Shown: positions 49,900 through 58,892, numbered from the stretch's first letter. The stretch is 64,000 nucleotides of DNA from Streptomyces xylophagus (GCF_000716435.1 NZ_JNWO01000023.1:103017-167016); one strand, 5' to 3'. Notes: generated by a model from the sequence alone, not told the origin. Made by a program: numbers and translations.

Positions 49900-51090
49900 T
49901 CAGTTGGCGGGTTCGGTGCGCAGGAAGATGTTGTCGAACCAGCAGGTCACCGCGGCGTCGCTGGTGCGGTGCATGGCGGTCGCCGTGTAGCTCGTGCCGG
50001 CGGTGAGCCCGCCCACCCGGCACACCGACGAGACCGACGAGTAGACGGTGCCGCCGTGCGAGGCGCCGTACTCGTCGTTCGCACTCAGCACGACGGTGCT
50101 GCCCTGGGTGACCTGCGGGGTCATGTACGCCGTGGCGGTGGTGCTGCTCTGGGTGAGCACGCGCGCGCCGAAGTGGAGGAGTACGGCGCCGGTGGTGGGA
50201 GCGGTGAAGGCGAGGGTGAGCGCGGTGACGGCGGTGTCCGTCAGCGCGGCCGTGTAGGTGGTCGACGTGGTGTAGCCGGCGTCCAGGGACTGGGCGAACG
50301 GCACCGGCGCGATCGCGGTCTGCCATGCCGAGCCGTTCCAGCGCTGCAGGACACCGGCGGAGGAATCGCGGTACTGGCCGGTGTACACGCCGGTGCTGAC
50401 CACACCGGCCGGGGCGATGCCGCCGAGCGCCCTGGGGTACCTCTCCCACGCGGCGCCGCCCCAGCGCTCCAGGTAGCCCGAGTTGTCCTGGTACTGGCCG
50501 GGGTAACTGCCCGCCACCGTCGCGTTGTTGTAGTTCGGGAGGATGCCGCCGACCGCGACCAGCGTGGTGCGCAGATCGGTGATGTCGGTGGACCAGGTGA
50601 TGCCGCCGGTGCCCGCGCTGGTTCCGGCCCGGACGGTGACCTGGGCCAGCGGCAGGGCGAGGGAAGGGGTGGCCGGGACGGCGGGGGTGGCCACGGGAGT
50701 GCCCTTGACGATCTCGACGGCGGCCTCGCTGCGGCCGGAGCTGTCGTAGGCGTCGTCGTAGACGCGCAGGACGACGAGGTCGATGCGGGCGTACTGGGCG
50801 TCGCCGTCGGCGAACGTGATCGTGGTGGTGGCGTCCATCGCGATCGGGTAGGCGCCCTGGGTGAGGGTGCCCTGGATCACGGCCCGGCCGGGCGAGACGG
50901 TCGCGGACATGCCGCCCGTGACACCGCCGACCCCGAAGCCGGCCACCCGGTACTGGGGGTCGTCATGGCCCGGCAGGATGCCGGACCGGGACCGGAAGGG
51001 GCCGGTCGGGGTGGTGGCGCCGAGGGAGGCGAGCCGCGTGTCCTGCCGGGTCTGGCCGTTCGGGGACAACCATGCGCTGTGTACGGTCAT
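49900..51090 (-). CDS. Tail fibre/receptor-binding protein 2 (paralogue, different C-terminal domain)
   Basis: A 396-residue protein with the shared N-terminal region (GQTRQDTRLASLGATTP, RSGILPG, FADGDAQYARIDLVVLR). It carries two QYQD/QYRD-...-RWNGSAW-type units, and its C-terminal 130 residues (TTYTAALTDTAVTALTLAFT onward) are unlike the other two and look like a jelly-roll. So it is the likely specificity variant. The start was set at 51090 because GGAGG lies 8 bases upstream and the shared region begins there; an upstream ATG adds 20 unrelated residues. Confidence 0.8.
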   Translation of the reverse strand: MTVHSAWLSPNGQTRQDTRLASLGATTPTGPFRSRSGILPGHDDPQYRVAGFGVGGVTGGMSATVSPGRAVIQGTLTQGAYPIAMDATTTITFADGDAQYARIDLVVLRVYDDAYDSSGRSEAAVEIVKGTPVATPAVPATPSLALPLAQVTVRAGTSAGTGGITWSTDITDLRTTLVAVGGILPNYNNATVAGSYPGQYQDNSGYLERWGGAAWERYPRALGGIAPAGVVSTGVYTGQYRDSSAGVLQRWNGSAWQTAIAPVPFAQSLDAGYTTSTTYTAALTDTAVTALTLAFTAPTTGAVLLHFGARVLTQSSTTATAYMTPQVTQGSTVVLSANDEYGASHGGTVYSSVSSVCRVGGLTAGTSYTATAMHRTSDAAVTCWFDNIFLRTEPAN

Positions 51091-51106
51091 GAAGGGGCCT
51101 CCAGTG

Positions 51107-52327
51107 TCAGGATGCGGACTCGTACGTGCCGTGGATGGACAGAACGTCACCCGTACCCCAGGCGACGGGCCGCGACTTGTCCCAGATGTCGCTGTTGTTC
51201 GCGAGGGTGTCGCGCAGCGAGCGGACGTAGCCGACGCCGCTGGTCACCGCGAGGAGGCCGGTGCCCTGGTAGAGCAGCGAGCTCGACGCGTTGAAGTACT
51301 CCGCGCTCAGCACCCGCCCGTCCAGCTTCCACGCGGTGGAGACCGGCGCGACCGGCAGCCGGAAGGTCCAGTTGGCGTTGGCGTCCTGGGCGGTGAGGTT
51401 GGTCGTCGAGCCGGTCTTCAGATAGATCCGGACGTGCACGACCGTGCCGATCTTCGTGTACGACCCGGCCAGCGTCCCGTTGCCGATCACGGGCGCGGTG
51501 CCGTTCTCGGCGCCCCACACCGGCGTGTAGTCGGTCCAGGCCGGCACCGGCTGGTACGACACCCAGGCCGTGCCGTTCCAGCGCTGCAGCAGGCCGGTGG
51601 AGGTGTCCCGGTACTGGCCGGTGTAGCTCGCGGTGGTGACCGCGCCGGCCGGGGCGATACCGTCGAGCGCGCTCGGGTACGACACCCACGCCGAGCCGTC
51701 CCAGCGCTGCAGCGCGCCGCCGGAGTCGCGGAACTGGCCCGGGTAGGCGCCGTTGCCCGTCTCGCCGTACACCGGCAGGATGCCGCCGACCGCGACGGTG
51801 GGGGTGCGCAGGTCGGCGGTGTCGGTGCTCCAGCTGATGCCGCCCTTGCCGGCGCTGATCCCCGCGGGCACCTTGACCTGGTACAGCGCCAGACCGACAC
51901 CGGGGATCACGGGGGCGACCGGAGTGGCGGCCGGGGTGCCCTTGACGATCTCCAGGGTGGCCTTCGTCTGACCGGAGTTGTCGTACAGCGAGTCGTAGAT
52001 CCGCAGCACGACGAGGTCGATCCGGGGGTTGGTCGCGTCGCCGTCGGCGAAGGTCAGGGTGGCCGGTTCGGGGAGCGTGACCGGGTAGGCGCCCCGGGTG
52101 GCACCGGCCGCGACGACCGCGCGGCCCTCGTGGACGGTCGCCGTCATGGCGCCCGAGGCGCCCTCCAGCCAGAAGCCGGACATCCGGTAGAGCCCGTCGT
52201 AGGACCCGGGCAGGATGCCGGAGCGGACTTCGAGGGGATTGGCCGGGGTGGTCGCGCCGAGCTGGGTCAGCCGGGTGTCCTCCCGGGTCTGACCGGTCTC
52301 GGCCACCCATGAGCTGCGCAGGTTCAT
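51107..52327 (-). CDS. Tail fibre/receptor-binding protein 1 (paralogue)
   Basis: A 406-residue protein with the shared N-terminal block (GQTREDTRLTQLGATTP, RSGILPG, TFADGDATNPRIDLVVLRIYD, EIVKGTPAATP). Two repeated QFRD/QYRD-RWDGSAW/RWNGTAW units follow. The C-terminal domain (WTDYTPVWGAENGTAPVIGN) is related to that of the gene at 48767. AGGAGA precedes the ATG at 52327. It is the first of the three fibre genes after the distal tail gene. Confidence 0.8.
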   Translation of the reverse strand: MNLRSSWVAETGQTREDTRLTQLGATTPANPLEVRSGILPGSYDGLYRMSGFWLEGASGAMTATVHEGRAVVAAGATRGAYPVTLPEPATLTFADGDATNPRIDLVVLRIYDSLYDNSGQTKATLEIVKGTPAATPVAPVIPGVGLALYQVKVPAGISAGKGGISWSTDTADLRTPTVAVGGILPVYGETGNGAYPGQFRDSGGALQRWDGSAWVSYPSALDGIAPAGAVTTASYTGQYRDTSTGLLQRWNGTAWVSYQPVPAWTDYTPVWGAENGTAPVIGNGTLAGSYTKIGTVVHVRIYLKTGSTTNLTAQDANANWTFRLPVAPVSTAWKLDGRVLSAEYFNASSSLLYQGTGLLAVTSGVGYVRSLRDTLANNSDIWDKSRPVAWGTGDVLSIHGTYESAS

Positions 52328-52382
52328 CTGCTGGTCTCCTGTGAGTTGTTACGGCGGGGGGACGTCTGCGGATGAACGGCCC

Positions 52383-53303
52383 TCACCACTCCGCCGAGCG
52401 CCAGCGAACCGACAGCTGGGCGCCGGTGTCGTAGGTGTCGGGGCGGAACGCGAGGTCGGCGCGGCCGGGTTCGAAGGCGAAGAGTTCCTCGGGGCTGCTG
52501 TCCGCGGCGGCGGTGTGGCGCCGGGAGGCGGTGGAGTTGAGGGTGACGGTGCCGGCCGCGGTGTCGACGACCAGCTCGTCGCCCGCCGCGAGGCCGATCT
52601 CGTAGCGCAGCCGGCGGCCCGAAGTCCGGTCGGTGAGGGTCGGGTTGGTGCAGGGGCCGGTGAAGGTGAGGATCGGATGGGTGGGCGCCGAGCCGGAGTT
52701 GTCGGCGCCGACGTCCCCGGTGGACGAGGCCTGGCCCCAGTACAGCGGCCAGGTCAGCGGCCAGGTGAGGCCGCTCTCCGGCTGCGGGGCACCGGTGACG
52801 GCCGTCTGCTCGTCGACGGCGTAGCGGCGCGGGTCGGTGGCGTACCACTGCACGGACGCCTTGGAGACGCCCTGCGTGGTGTACGTCCGGTCGGCGGCCA
52901 GCACCCGCTGGCTGACCCTCGCCCTGATGGCCAGCGTCTCGCCGTGCAACCGCACCGCCAGCCAGCGCTCCGAGTCGCCGAGCAGCAGGGCCTGGCGCAG
53001 GGCGCGCATCGCGGCGAGGGAGGAGGCGGTGTCGTCGCTCGTCGGTACGGTCCACACCGAGCCGCCGACCTTGCGGGGCTTGGCGTAGCGCGCGCCCGGC
53101 CAGGCGCCGTGCGCGGTCGGGTGGTCGGCGTCCGTCGTGTCGTAGTCCGGCAGATCCTCCCAGCCGGTCAGCCCGTCACTGCCGATCTCGTACGGCGTAC
53201 CGGCGCCGAGCAGCAGTCCGGCCCACTGCATCTGCCCGTCGCGGGTGATGAGTGAGCCGGGGGGAACGTCGTCGGTGGTTGTGGTGGTCGTCAGATCGGC
53301 CAT
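52383..53303 (-). CDS. Distal tail (Dit-like) protein
   Basis: A 306-residue phage tail-family protein. The N-terminal half has WEDLPDYDTTDADHPTAHGAWPG, GGSVWTVPTSDDTASSLAAM and GVSKASVQWYATDPRRYAVD; the latter is a hallmark of siphovirus distal tail proteins in the C-terminal galectin-like portion. It normally forms the ring at the tip of the tail tube. It follows the tape-measure genes and precedes the fibres, the expected place. AGGTGAC lies upstream of the ATG. Confidence 0.82.
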   Translation of the reverse strand: MADLTTTTTTDDVPPGSLITRDGQMQWAGLLLGAGTPYEIGSDGLTGWEDLPDYDTTDADHPTAHGAWPGARYAKPRKVGGSVWTVPTSDDTASSLAAMRALRQALLLGDSERWLAVRLHGETLAIRARVSQRVLAADRTYTTQGVSKASVQWYATDPRRYAVDEQTAVTGAPQPESGLTWPLTWPLYWGQASSTGDVGADNSGSAPTHPILTFTGPCTNPTLTDRTSGRRLRYEIGLAAGDELVVDTAAGTVTLNSTASRRHTAAADSSPEELFAFEPGRADLAFRPDTYDTGAQLSVRWRSAEW

Positions 53304-53454
53304 GGGGCCGTCACCTCGCTGTCAGGGGTGCGGGCGGGTGGGTGAGGCGGGTGGGTGGCTGCGGGCCGGTGGGGGCTGGGCGCGCCCACGCGGCGGTAGC
53401 CGCACATTCGATACAGCCCCGCGCCTCCAAAGGGGCGCTGCAGTGGCCGGTGTT

Positions 53455-54729
53455 TCATGCGCGGGCGTGCGCGGCGGCCAGGAAGAGCAGGTCGGTTGCC
53501 GTGCCGTGGGCGCCGGCGCCGCCGTTCTCGTGGAACTCCCTGATGCGGTGGGCGTGTTGGGCGTTCCGCGCCGCCCGGCTTCTCGCGGCCAGGGCGCGCT
53601 GCCGCTCCAGGGCGGTGAGGGACAGGACCCTGCCGGTCCGTGCGCCCGGCACCGCGACGCCGCCCTCCGCGAGCATCGGGATCTTGCTGAGATGCACGCC
53701 GAACTTCTTGCCGAAGAAGCTGAAGCTGAGCTTGTTCAGCCCGTCGATGACCCAGTTCGCGAAGGCTACGAGCCCTTGGATCGGCCCCTTCACGACCCCG
53801 GCGACGGTCTGCGCGCCGGTGGTGACGAACTGCCCCATCGCGCGCAGGGTGTTGGAGGTGGCGTTCTTGATCCGGGTGAACCCGGCGGGGATCTCCTTGG
53901 TGATCCAGTTCAGGACCGGCTTGACGGCGTTCTTGAACCCGCTCCAGATCGCGGACATCTTGCCGCTGAGGGCACGCGTGTCGCCGGTGGTCAGCGCCTT
54001 GAGGGCGGCGAAGCCGGTGCCGATGACCGTGCCGAGGACGGAGAGGGTGGTGGTGATCAGGGTGAGGTAGCCGGTGACGTAGGTGTTCACCGCGCTCGCG
54101 ATGAGCTTGAGGATCGGGCCGAGGATGGTGAGGTAGCTCTCGACGTACTTCAGGATCAGCGTGGCCAGTTGGTCCATCAGCCGTTGGCCCGTCTCCGAGT
54201 TCAGCGCGATGTCCAGCAGCCAGCCGGCCAGTGGGAGCAGGATGCCGGCGACAAAGCCGAGGGGATTCGCGCGGGTGACGGCGTTGATGATGATCATCAC
54301 GCCGGAGCCGATGGTCATGGCGGTGCCGAAGGTGTCGAGGAGACCGCCGAGGACCCCGGAGGCGGAGATCAGCGCGCCGACGATGGCGAAGACGCCGCCG
54401 AGGCCGGTGGTGAGCTTGCCGAGGGACTTGCCGGCGGACTTGACCTTGGTACCGGCCGACTTGATGCCGGCGGCGGCGCCGGTGGCGGTCTGGCCGGTCC
54501 TGGTGACGGAACGGGCCGCGGTGTCGGCGTTCGTCTTGATCTGCTGGACGGCGCCGGCGCTCTGGGCGGCGGGGGTGCTGACGCGGTCGAGGTCGGCGGC
54601 GGCGCCCGTGATGCGCTCGGTGAGAGACCGCAGGCCGGACTGGGTCTGCTGCACCCTGGCCTGGAAGGAGCGCAGAGCGGGGGAGGCACCGGCGAGCGGA
54701 TTGCGCAGGGTGGCGACCGCGGTGCTCAT
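53455..54729 (-). CDS. Tape-measure-like protein 2
   Basis: A 424-residue protein rich in Ala, Thr and Ile with long helical regions and several hydrophobic stretches (LGGVFAIVGALISASGVLGG, MTIGSGVMIIINAV, GFVAGILLPLAGWLLDIAL). It shares with the preceding gene product a middle region (VKGPIQGLVAFANWVIDGLN) and a motif FGVHLSKIPMLAEGGV near the C terminus, a typical tape-measure element. It is translationally coupled (ATGA overlap) to the first tape-measure gene. About 400 residues would specify a short tail. It is unusual that two such genes exist side by side. Confidence 0.75.
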   Translation of the reverse strand: MSTAVATLRNPLAGASPALRSFQARVQQTQSGLRSLTERITGAAADLDRVSTPAAQSAGAVQQIKTNADTAARSVTRTGQTATGAAAGIKSAGTKVKSAGKSLGKLTTGLGGVFAIVGALISASGVLGGLLDTFGTAMTIGSGVMIIINAVTRANPLGFVAGILLPLAGWLLDIALNSETGQRLMDQLATLILKYVESYLTILGPILKLIASAVNTYVTGYLTLITTTLSVLGTVIGTGFAALKALTTGDTRALSGKMSAIWSGFKNAVKPVLNWITKEIPAGFTRIKNATSNTLRAMGQFVTTGAQTVAGVVKGPIQGLVAFANWVIDGLNKLSFSFFGKKFGVHLSKIPMLAEGGVAVPGARTGRVLSLTALERQRALAARSRAARNAQHAHRIREFHENGGAGAHGTATDLLFLAAAHARA

Positions 54730-55922
54730 CCGCGCGCCTTCGCCAGGAACATCAGGGCGTCGGCGGTGCGCTGCGGACTGCTCGTCTCGGCCGCGTAGTA
54801 GTGCTCGATGTGCAGCGCGCTGCCGTCGGCACCGGAGACCCCGGCGTACGCCCGCCCCTGCGAGGCCGCCCGCTTCAGCAGCCGGTCCAGCTTGCTCAGC
54901 GGCAGCACGGCCTCCGCCTCACCGGCCTCGGCCAGGAGGGCGGGGACACCGCCGGAGCGGGGCATGACGACACCGCCGGTGGCCAGCGCGGGGATCCTCG
55001 GCAGACTGACGCCGAAGGTCTTGCCGCCGACCATCGGGACCCAGCCGGGGATGGAGACGTGGATGCCGTTGAGGGCACCGATCGCGCGGTTGATGAGACC
55101 GATGACGGCGTTGATCGGGCCGCGGACCGCGCCTTGGATGCCGTTGAAGGCCTGGCCGGCGATGCCCTTCAGGCCGCCCCAGATGCTGGACAACCGGTCT
55201 TTTACGGCCCGGAAGGCGTCCGGGATCGCGGACTTGACCCAGCTGACGACCGGCGAGATGACGGCCTTGATGCCCTTCCAGACGTTGGAGACGACCGTGC
55301 TGATCGCCTTCAGGACGCCGGTGATGATGGACTTCCACACGTTGACGTAGGTCTTGATGACCGTGGCGACGGCCTTGACGATGTTCGTGATCGCCGTCTT
55401 GATGCCGCTCCAGACCGACTTGATCAGTTTGCCGGCGTTCTTCATGATCGGCTCGATGGCCTTCATGACGCTGCTGATCACGGACTTGATGACCTCGAAG
55501 GCCTGCTTGAGGACCTTCTGCATGGTCTTGGAGTTGGTCACCATGTCGATGACCTTGTCGATGAGCGGCTGCAGCAACTGCATGAGCAGGCCGAAGAAGT
55601 TCCCCTTCATCGACTTGTTCATCTTGTCCTGGCCCTTGGCCGCCTTGCCGGCCCCGGTCTCGTACTTGCCGAGGTTGGTACCGGCGCTGGAACCGGTCTT
55701 GCCGGCCTTGCTGAGGGACTTCTCGGCCTGGTCCGACGCTGTCCTGAGGTCCTTCAACTCCTTCCCGGAACCGTCGGCGGCGGTCTTGAGGGACTTGAGC
55801 TGAGCGGTACCTTTCTGCGCGGAGCTGCCGATTTCCTTCGAGGCGACCGACGCGCCCGAGGCCTTCTCCTTGAAGTCCTGTAGGGACGTGGTCGCCTTCT
55901 TCATCGAGGCAACAAGTGACAC
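54726..55922 (-). CDS. Tape-measure-like protein 1
   Basis: A 398-residue protein. Its first 120 residues are Lys/Ser/Ala-rich, coiled-coil type (KEIGSSAQKGTAQLKSLK, DLRTASDQAEKSLSKAGKTG), and the centre has amphipathic helices of Ile/Val/Lys/Trp such as VWKSIITGVLKAISTVV. The C terminus has FGVSLPRIPALATGGVVMP, matching the second tape-measure gene, and ends LMFLAKARG. The GTG at 55922 has AAGGAG upstream. In ordinary siphophages a single large tape-measure protein follows the chaperone genes; here two short ones follow a 6-kb block of other genes. Confidence 0.75.
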   Translation of the reverse strand: MSLVASMKKATTSLQDFKEKASGASVASKEIGSSAQKGTAQLKSLKTAADGSGKELKDLRTASDQAEKSLSKAGKTGSSAGTNLGKYETGAGKAAKGQDKMNKSMKGNFFGLLMQLLQPLIDKVIDMVTNSKTMQKVLKQAFEVIKSVISSVMKAIEPIMKNAGKLIKSVWSGIKTAITNIVKAVATVIKTYVNVWKSIITGVLKAISTVVSNVWKGIKAVISPVVSWVKSAIPDAFRAVKDRLSSIWGGLKGIAGQAFNGIQGAVRGPINAVIGLINRAIGALNGIHVSIPGWVPMVGGKTFGVSLPRIPALATGGVVMPRSGGVPALLAEAGEAEAVLPLSKLDRLLKRAASQGRAYAGVSGADGSALHIEHYYAAETSSPQRTADALMFLAKARG

Positions 55923-56158
55923 GGTGAATCTCCTTGGATACGCCTATGGGGACGGTGGAACCAGCCGATCGTCGATATCCGTGAGGCATGGGGAGGACAT
56001 GAGAGTCCGGCCGTAGCCGATCCGATCGAATGCGGAAACCGCGTGTCGGCCGCGTCTCGGGGATGCGCGCGCGGAGGACGCAGCGATGAGGTGAGGCAGG
56101 GATGTTCGTCAAAGGATCGGCCGGTGTGTCCACGGCCGCTACGACATGACTCCTGCCG

Positions 56159-56938
56159 TCAGATGCCGGCCAAGGAGGCCACAAGCTCGTCTACGGCGTT
56201 TCGGAGGTTCTTCACGTCCTTCGCCACCGGGCCGATCCTCGGCTCCTGGGCGTCTACGCCCTTGTGGCGTGAGGAGAGTCCGGTCCGATCGTCCCGGGCA
56301 GCTTGTGCCTTGTCGCGAGCGGTGCTGAGGGCTTCCTTGATCTTCTTGATTGATTCTTCGGTCTTGTCGACTCGGGCGGGCAGGCCTTTGATCGTCTCCT
56401 GTAGTTTGTCTTCGGCCTCTTTGGCTTGCCGCTTTACTTCTTCCTCCGCCTCTTTGGCCTTCCGTTCCACTTCCTCCTGCTCGCGCCGTTGCCGGGCGCG
56501 ATCCTTTTGGATGGAGTCCCGAATCTTCCTGACAGAGTCCTTCAACTTGCCGACGAGCTCCTGGTACTTCGCGTTCTTCTCGTCGACTTTCTTCCACAAG
56601 GTGAAGTCGAGCTTGAGGAGTTGAACGTCGATCTTGATCGCGGTCAGACCGATGGACGCCGCTGTTGCCGCGAAGGCAGCCCCCAGCACTATCCAGCGGT
56701 ACTCCTTCACCTTCTCCGAGAGTTTGGCGGCCTTCACATCGAGGGTGTCGATCCGGCCCCGGAGCGCGGAGATCTGACCGGGCAGCTGTTCAAGGGAGGT
56801 CAGCCGTGAGGCCACGTCCGAGCTCTTCGGTAGTGAGCCCAGGCTTCTCTGAATGTCGGCGAGCTTGGTCTTGACACCAGGGAATTCGTTTTCGAGTTTG
56901 CTGAGATCCTTGTCCAGTTGATCAACACTTCTGGTCAT
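56159..56938 (-). CDS. Coiled-coil membrane protein of unknown function
   Basis: A 259-residue protein with three parts. Residues 1-80 are an extended helix (DQLDKDLSKLENEFPG, QLPGQISALRGRIDTLDV). A hydrophobic segment (RWIVLGAAFAATAASIGLTA, about residues 80-100) follows. The rest is a long charged coiled coil (RARQRREQEEVERKAKEAEE). It could be a membrane-anchored rod. Codon use is less GC-biased than neighbours. It is encoded 221 bases upstream of the first tape-measure gene on the same strand. I do not recognise the family. Confidence 0.7.
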   Translation of the reverse strand: MTRSVDQLDKDLSKLENEFPGVKTKLADIQRSLGSLPKSSDVASRLTSLEQLPGQISALRGRIDTLDVKAAKLSEKVKEYRWIVLGAAFAATAASIGLTAIKIDVQLLKLDFTLWKKVDEKNAKYQELVGKLKDSVRKIRDSIQKDRARQRREQEEVERKAKEAEEEVKRQAKEAEDKLQETIKGLPARVDKTEESIKKIKEALSTARDKAQAARDDRTGLSSRHKGVDAQEPRIGPVAKDVKNLRNAVDELVASLAGI

Positions 56939-57033
56939 TCTTCCTCACAGTCGTCTCGTCGGGGTGAAGTTCGGGTTGCGCCCGGATAGTCAGGACGGCA
57001 ACCACTACTACGGCCCCAGCGGACAGGCTGTGC

Positions 57034-57465
57034 TCAGCCGGTGAACGCCTGGGCCAGGGTCAAAGCAGCGAAAAGGACCGCTGTCGCGGCGCCGATGGCA
57101 TAAGCCACGGCATCTGAGGTCCGGACGCGGTGCTCCTCGAAGCGGGTGACATAGATCCGCGTCGGCTTCGCGGGGTCGTAGACGATGTCCATCGCGTCGC
57201 CCCGGACGAAGTTGTTCGATCCATCGGGATTGGACGACAGCGACTGCGCCTCGACCTCCGTGCCGTCGGGCAGGCAGAAGATCACCAGGACGTGGTGACG
57301 TGGGTCGGAGTCGGCATCCTTCGTCGAGCGGAAGCCTGACACCTGAGCGGTGGTGCGGACGCCGTGGCGTCGCAGGCGGTAGATCTCCCAGGCCGATGCC
57401 CCGCATACGACGGAGACTCCGAAGAGGATCAGCGAGACGGGAACCCAAACCCATATAGCCACCAT
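57034..57465 (-). CDS. DUF3592-like membrane protein
   Basis: A 143-residue protein with a membrane helix at each end (VPVSLILFGVSVVCGASAW and AYAIGAATAVLFAALTLA). Between them is the pattern LRRHGVRTTAQVSGFRS, HHVLVIFCLPDGTEVEAQ and GDAMDIVYDPAKPTRIYV, typical of DUF3592 proteins. The function of the family is unknown. The ribosome site is weak. It is divergent from a related gene at 57605. Confidence 0.72.
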   Translation of the reverse strand: MVAIWVWVPVSLILFGVSVVCGASAWEIYRLRRHGVRTTAQVSGFRSTKDADSDPRHHVLVIFCLPDGTEVEAQSLSSNPDGSNNFVRGDAMDIVYDPAKPTRIYVTRFEEHRVRTSDAVAYAIGAATAVLFAALTLAQAFTG

Positions 57466-57604
57466 GGGGGCAGTGTAGGGGCTGAAGTGAACAGGCTGGG
57501 TCTATGCGGGCGTTGAGGTCCGGGCACTGGTCGGACAGGCCATCGCCACCCTCAACCCCTGGCGGCTCATTCGTAGGCTCCGTTGTTCTACGCGTACCGC
57601 GCTG

Positions 57605-57964
57605 GTGTTCCTCGGGCTGGGGATGTTCGGGCTGCGTGACGTGCGAACTCTCAGACGAAGAGGCAGGCGAACCGAAGGTCGACGCGGCGGTACGAGCTGG
57701 AATGCGAACATTCCCTCGGTCGACGTCATCCATCGCGACGAAGGCGGGGAAAGGCACTACGTCACGATGGCGGCCGAGGATCTCGGACTCGCGGGTGACG
57801 AATCCATCGTCGGAGTCGTTTACGACCCTCTCAAGCCCGACAGGGCGACGACGGAGAAGGTTCTGAAGAAGCCGATATGGAAGACCCAGGACGGCTACAT
57901 GGTGATCGTCGGCTTGGATATCGCCGCAGTGGTGACCACATTGACAGCGGTGGCCGCCTCTTGA
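57605..57964 (+). CDS. DUF3592-like protein, possibly shortened
   Basis: A 119-residue frame from the GTG at 57605. It has GMFGLRDVRTLRRRGRRTEG, VVYDPLKPDRATTEKV and a C-terminal hydrophobic segment (GYMVIVGLDIAAVVTTLTAV), matching DUF3592 order. The usual middle beta segment is kept in part. The first membrane segment runs into codons upstream of the GTG (NPWRLIRRLR... then ALVFLGLGMFGL), with no better start before a stop at about 57489, so the N terminus may be damaged or use a rare start. Confidence 0.45.
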   Translation: MFLGLGMFGLRDVRTLRRRGRRTEGRRGGTSWNANIPSVDVIHRDEGGERHYVTMAAEDLGLAGDESIVGVVYDPLKPDRATTEKVLKKPIWKTQDGYMVIVGLDIAAVVTTLTAVAAS

Positions 57965-57988
57965 TGAGTACGGGCTTTCGGGCTCTGG

Positions 57989-58686
57989 TCAGTCAGCGGC
58001 GTGCAGAGGCCGCACGCTGATCGACCATGGTCCGTCGGAGCGGGTGTAGACGAGGCAGGGACCAGGGAGTGGTGCCTCGCTCTGCCGGCGGCCGACGTGG
58101 TTGGCCAGTTCGTCCAGGAACCCGTGGCCGTCCGGTGCGAAGGTGTCGACGAGGAAGTAGCCGCCGTCGGGAGAGCGCGGGTAGCCCTCGTGGGAGAGGG
58201 TGGCGATCGCCGGGCCGCCCTCGTAGCGCAGCACGTCCGAGGCGGGGCGTCGTGCGTGGCCGTCGCCGTCCAGGGGCCTGGCGCTCCCCGGGGATGCCGT
58301 CTCGATCGTCCACGGGCCGTCCGCTTCGACGCGGAGCGCGTGTACGGGGCGGTCGTCGGCGTTGATCAGGGAACGGCAGGCGAAGGGGCCGTCGGTGTAA
58401 GCCAGTTGGGTGCCGGGGTGTTGTAGTGCCTCATCCAGGGTGTCCACGACGAAGTGGCCTGGACCGTGGTGGGTGATGGTGAGGATGACCGGGTCCGTAC
58501 CGGTGGTCAGCTGTGCGACCTGGTGGCGGCACCGGTGATCCGTTGCAATACGGGGCCGTTCGGGGCGAGTGGCGGCGTAGACGGAGGCGGCCGGGGCGGG
58601 CCACTGGTCTTGAAGACTCCGGTGATCGGTGCGGCAGCCGTCGGGACCGATTGCGGTGCCGTGTCCGTGCGCTTTAACCACTTCAT
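57989..58686 (-). pseudogene. Uncharacterised gene split by a frameshift
   Basis: Translation from the ATG at 58686 gives MKWLKRTDTAPQSVPTAAAP and a Pro-rich stretch ending in VLQRITGAATR, then stops at 58507. A different phase opens exactly there: VAQLTTGTDPVILTITHHGP, GHFVVDTLDEALQHPGTQLA and on to the stop at 57989, with good codon bias. A single-base change near 58515-58525 would join them into one protein of about 232 residues with two FVVDT-type repeats (GHFVVDTLDE and GGYFLVDTFA). It could be a true mutation, a sequencing error or a programmed shift. The family is not recognised. Confidence 0.5.
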
Positions 58687-58691
58687 GGCTG

Positions 58692-58892
58692 CTACTGCGG
58701 TACCCCGCCCAGCCGACCCGCCCGCAGGGCGCCCGTGAACTCCGTCCACGCCCCTCGCCCCACCGTTGCCCACGGCAGTTCCGGGTGCTTGGAGTCGCGG
58801 AGGGCGATGAGGGGGCCCGCCTCGGCCATCTCGACGCAGGCGTTGGCGGATGCCTCGGAGTAAGAGGACTTGTGCCACTTCGGCTCAGACAC
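58692..58892 (-). CDS. DUF397 protein
   Basis: A 66-residue protein with the classic KWHKSSYSEASANACVEMAE start, ALRDSKHPE and WTEFTGALRAG. DUF397 proteins in Streptomyces are typically encoded next to a DUF5753-type HTH regulator and may bind to it, as in the BldB/WhiJ-type systems. It starts with GTG at 58892, with AGAGGTG upstream, and ends 5 bases before the frameshifted gene start. The regulator gene stops 11 bases upstream. Confidence 0.92.
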   Translation of the reverse strand: MSEPKWHKSSYSEASANACVEMAEAGPLIALRDSKHPELPWATVGRGAWTEFTGALRAGRLGGVPQ

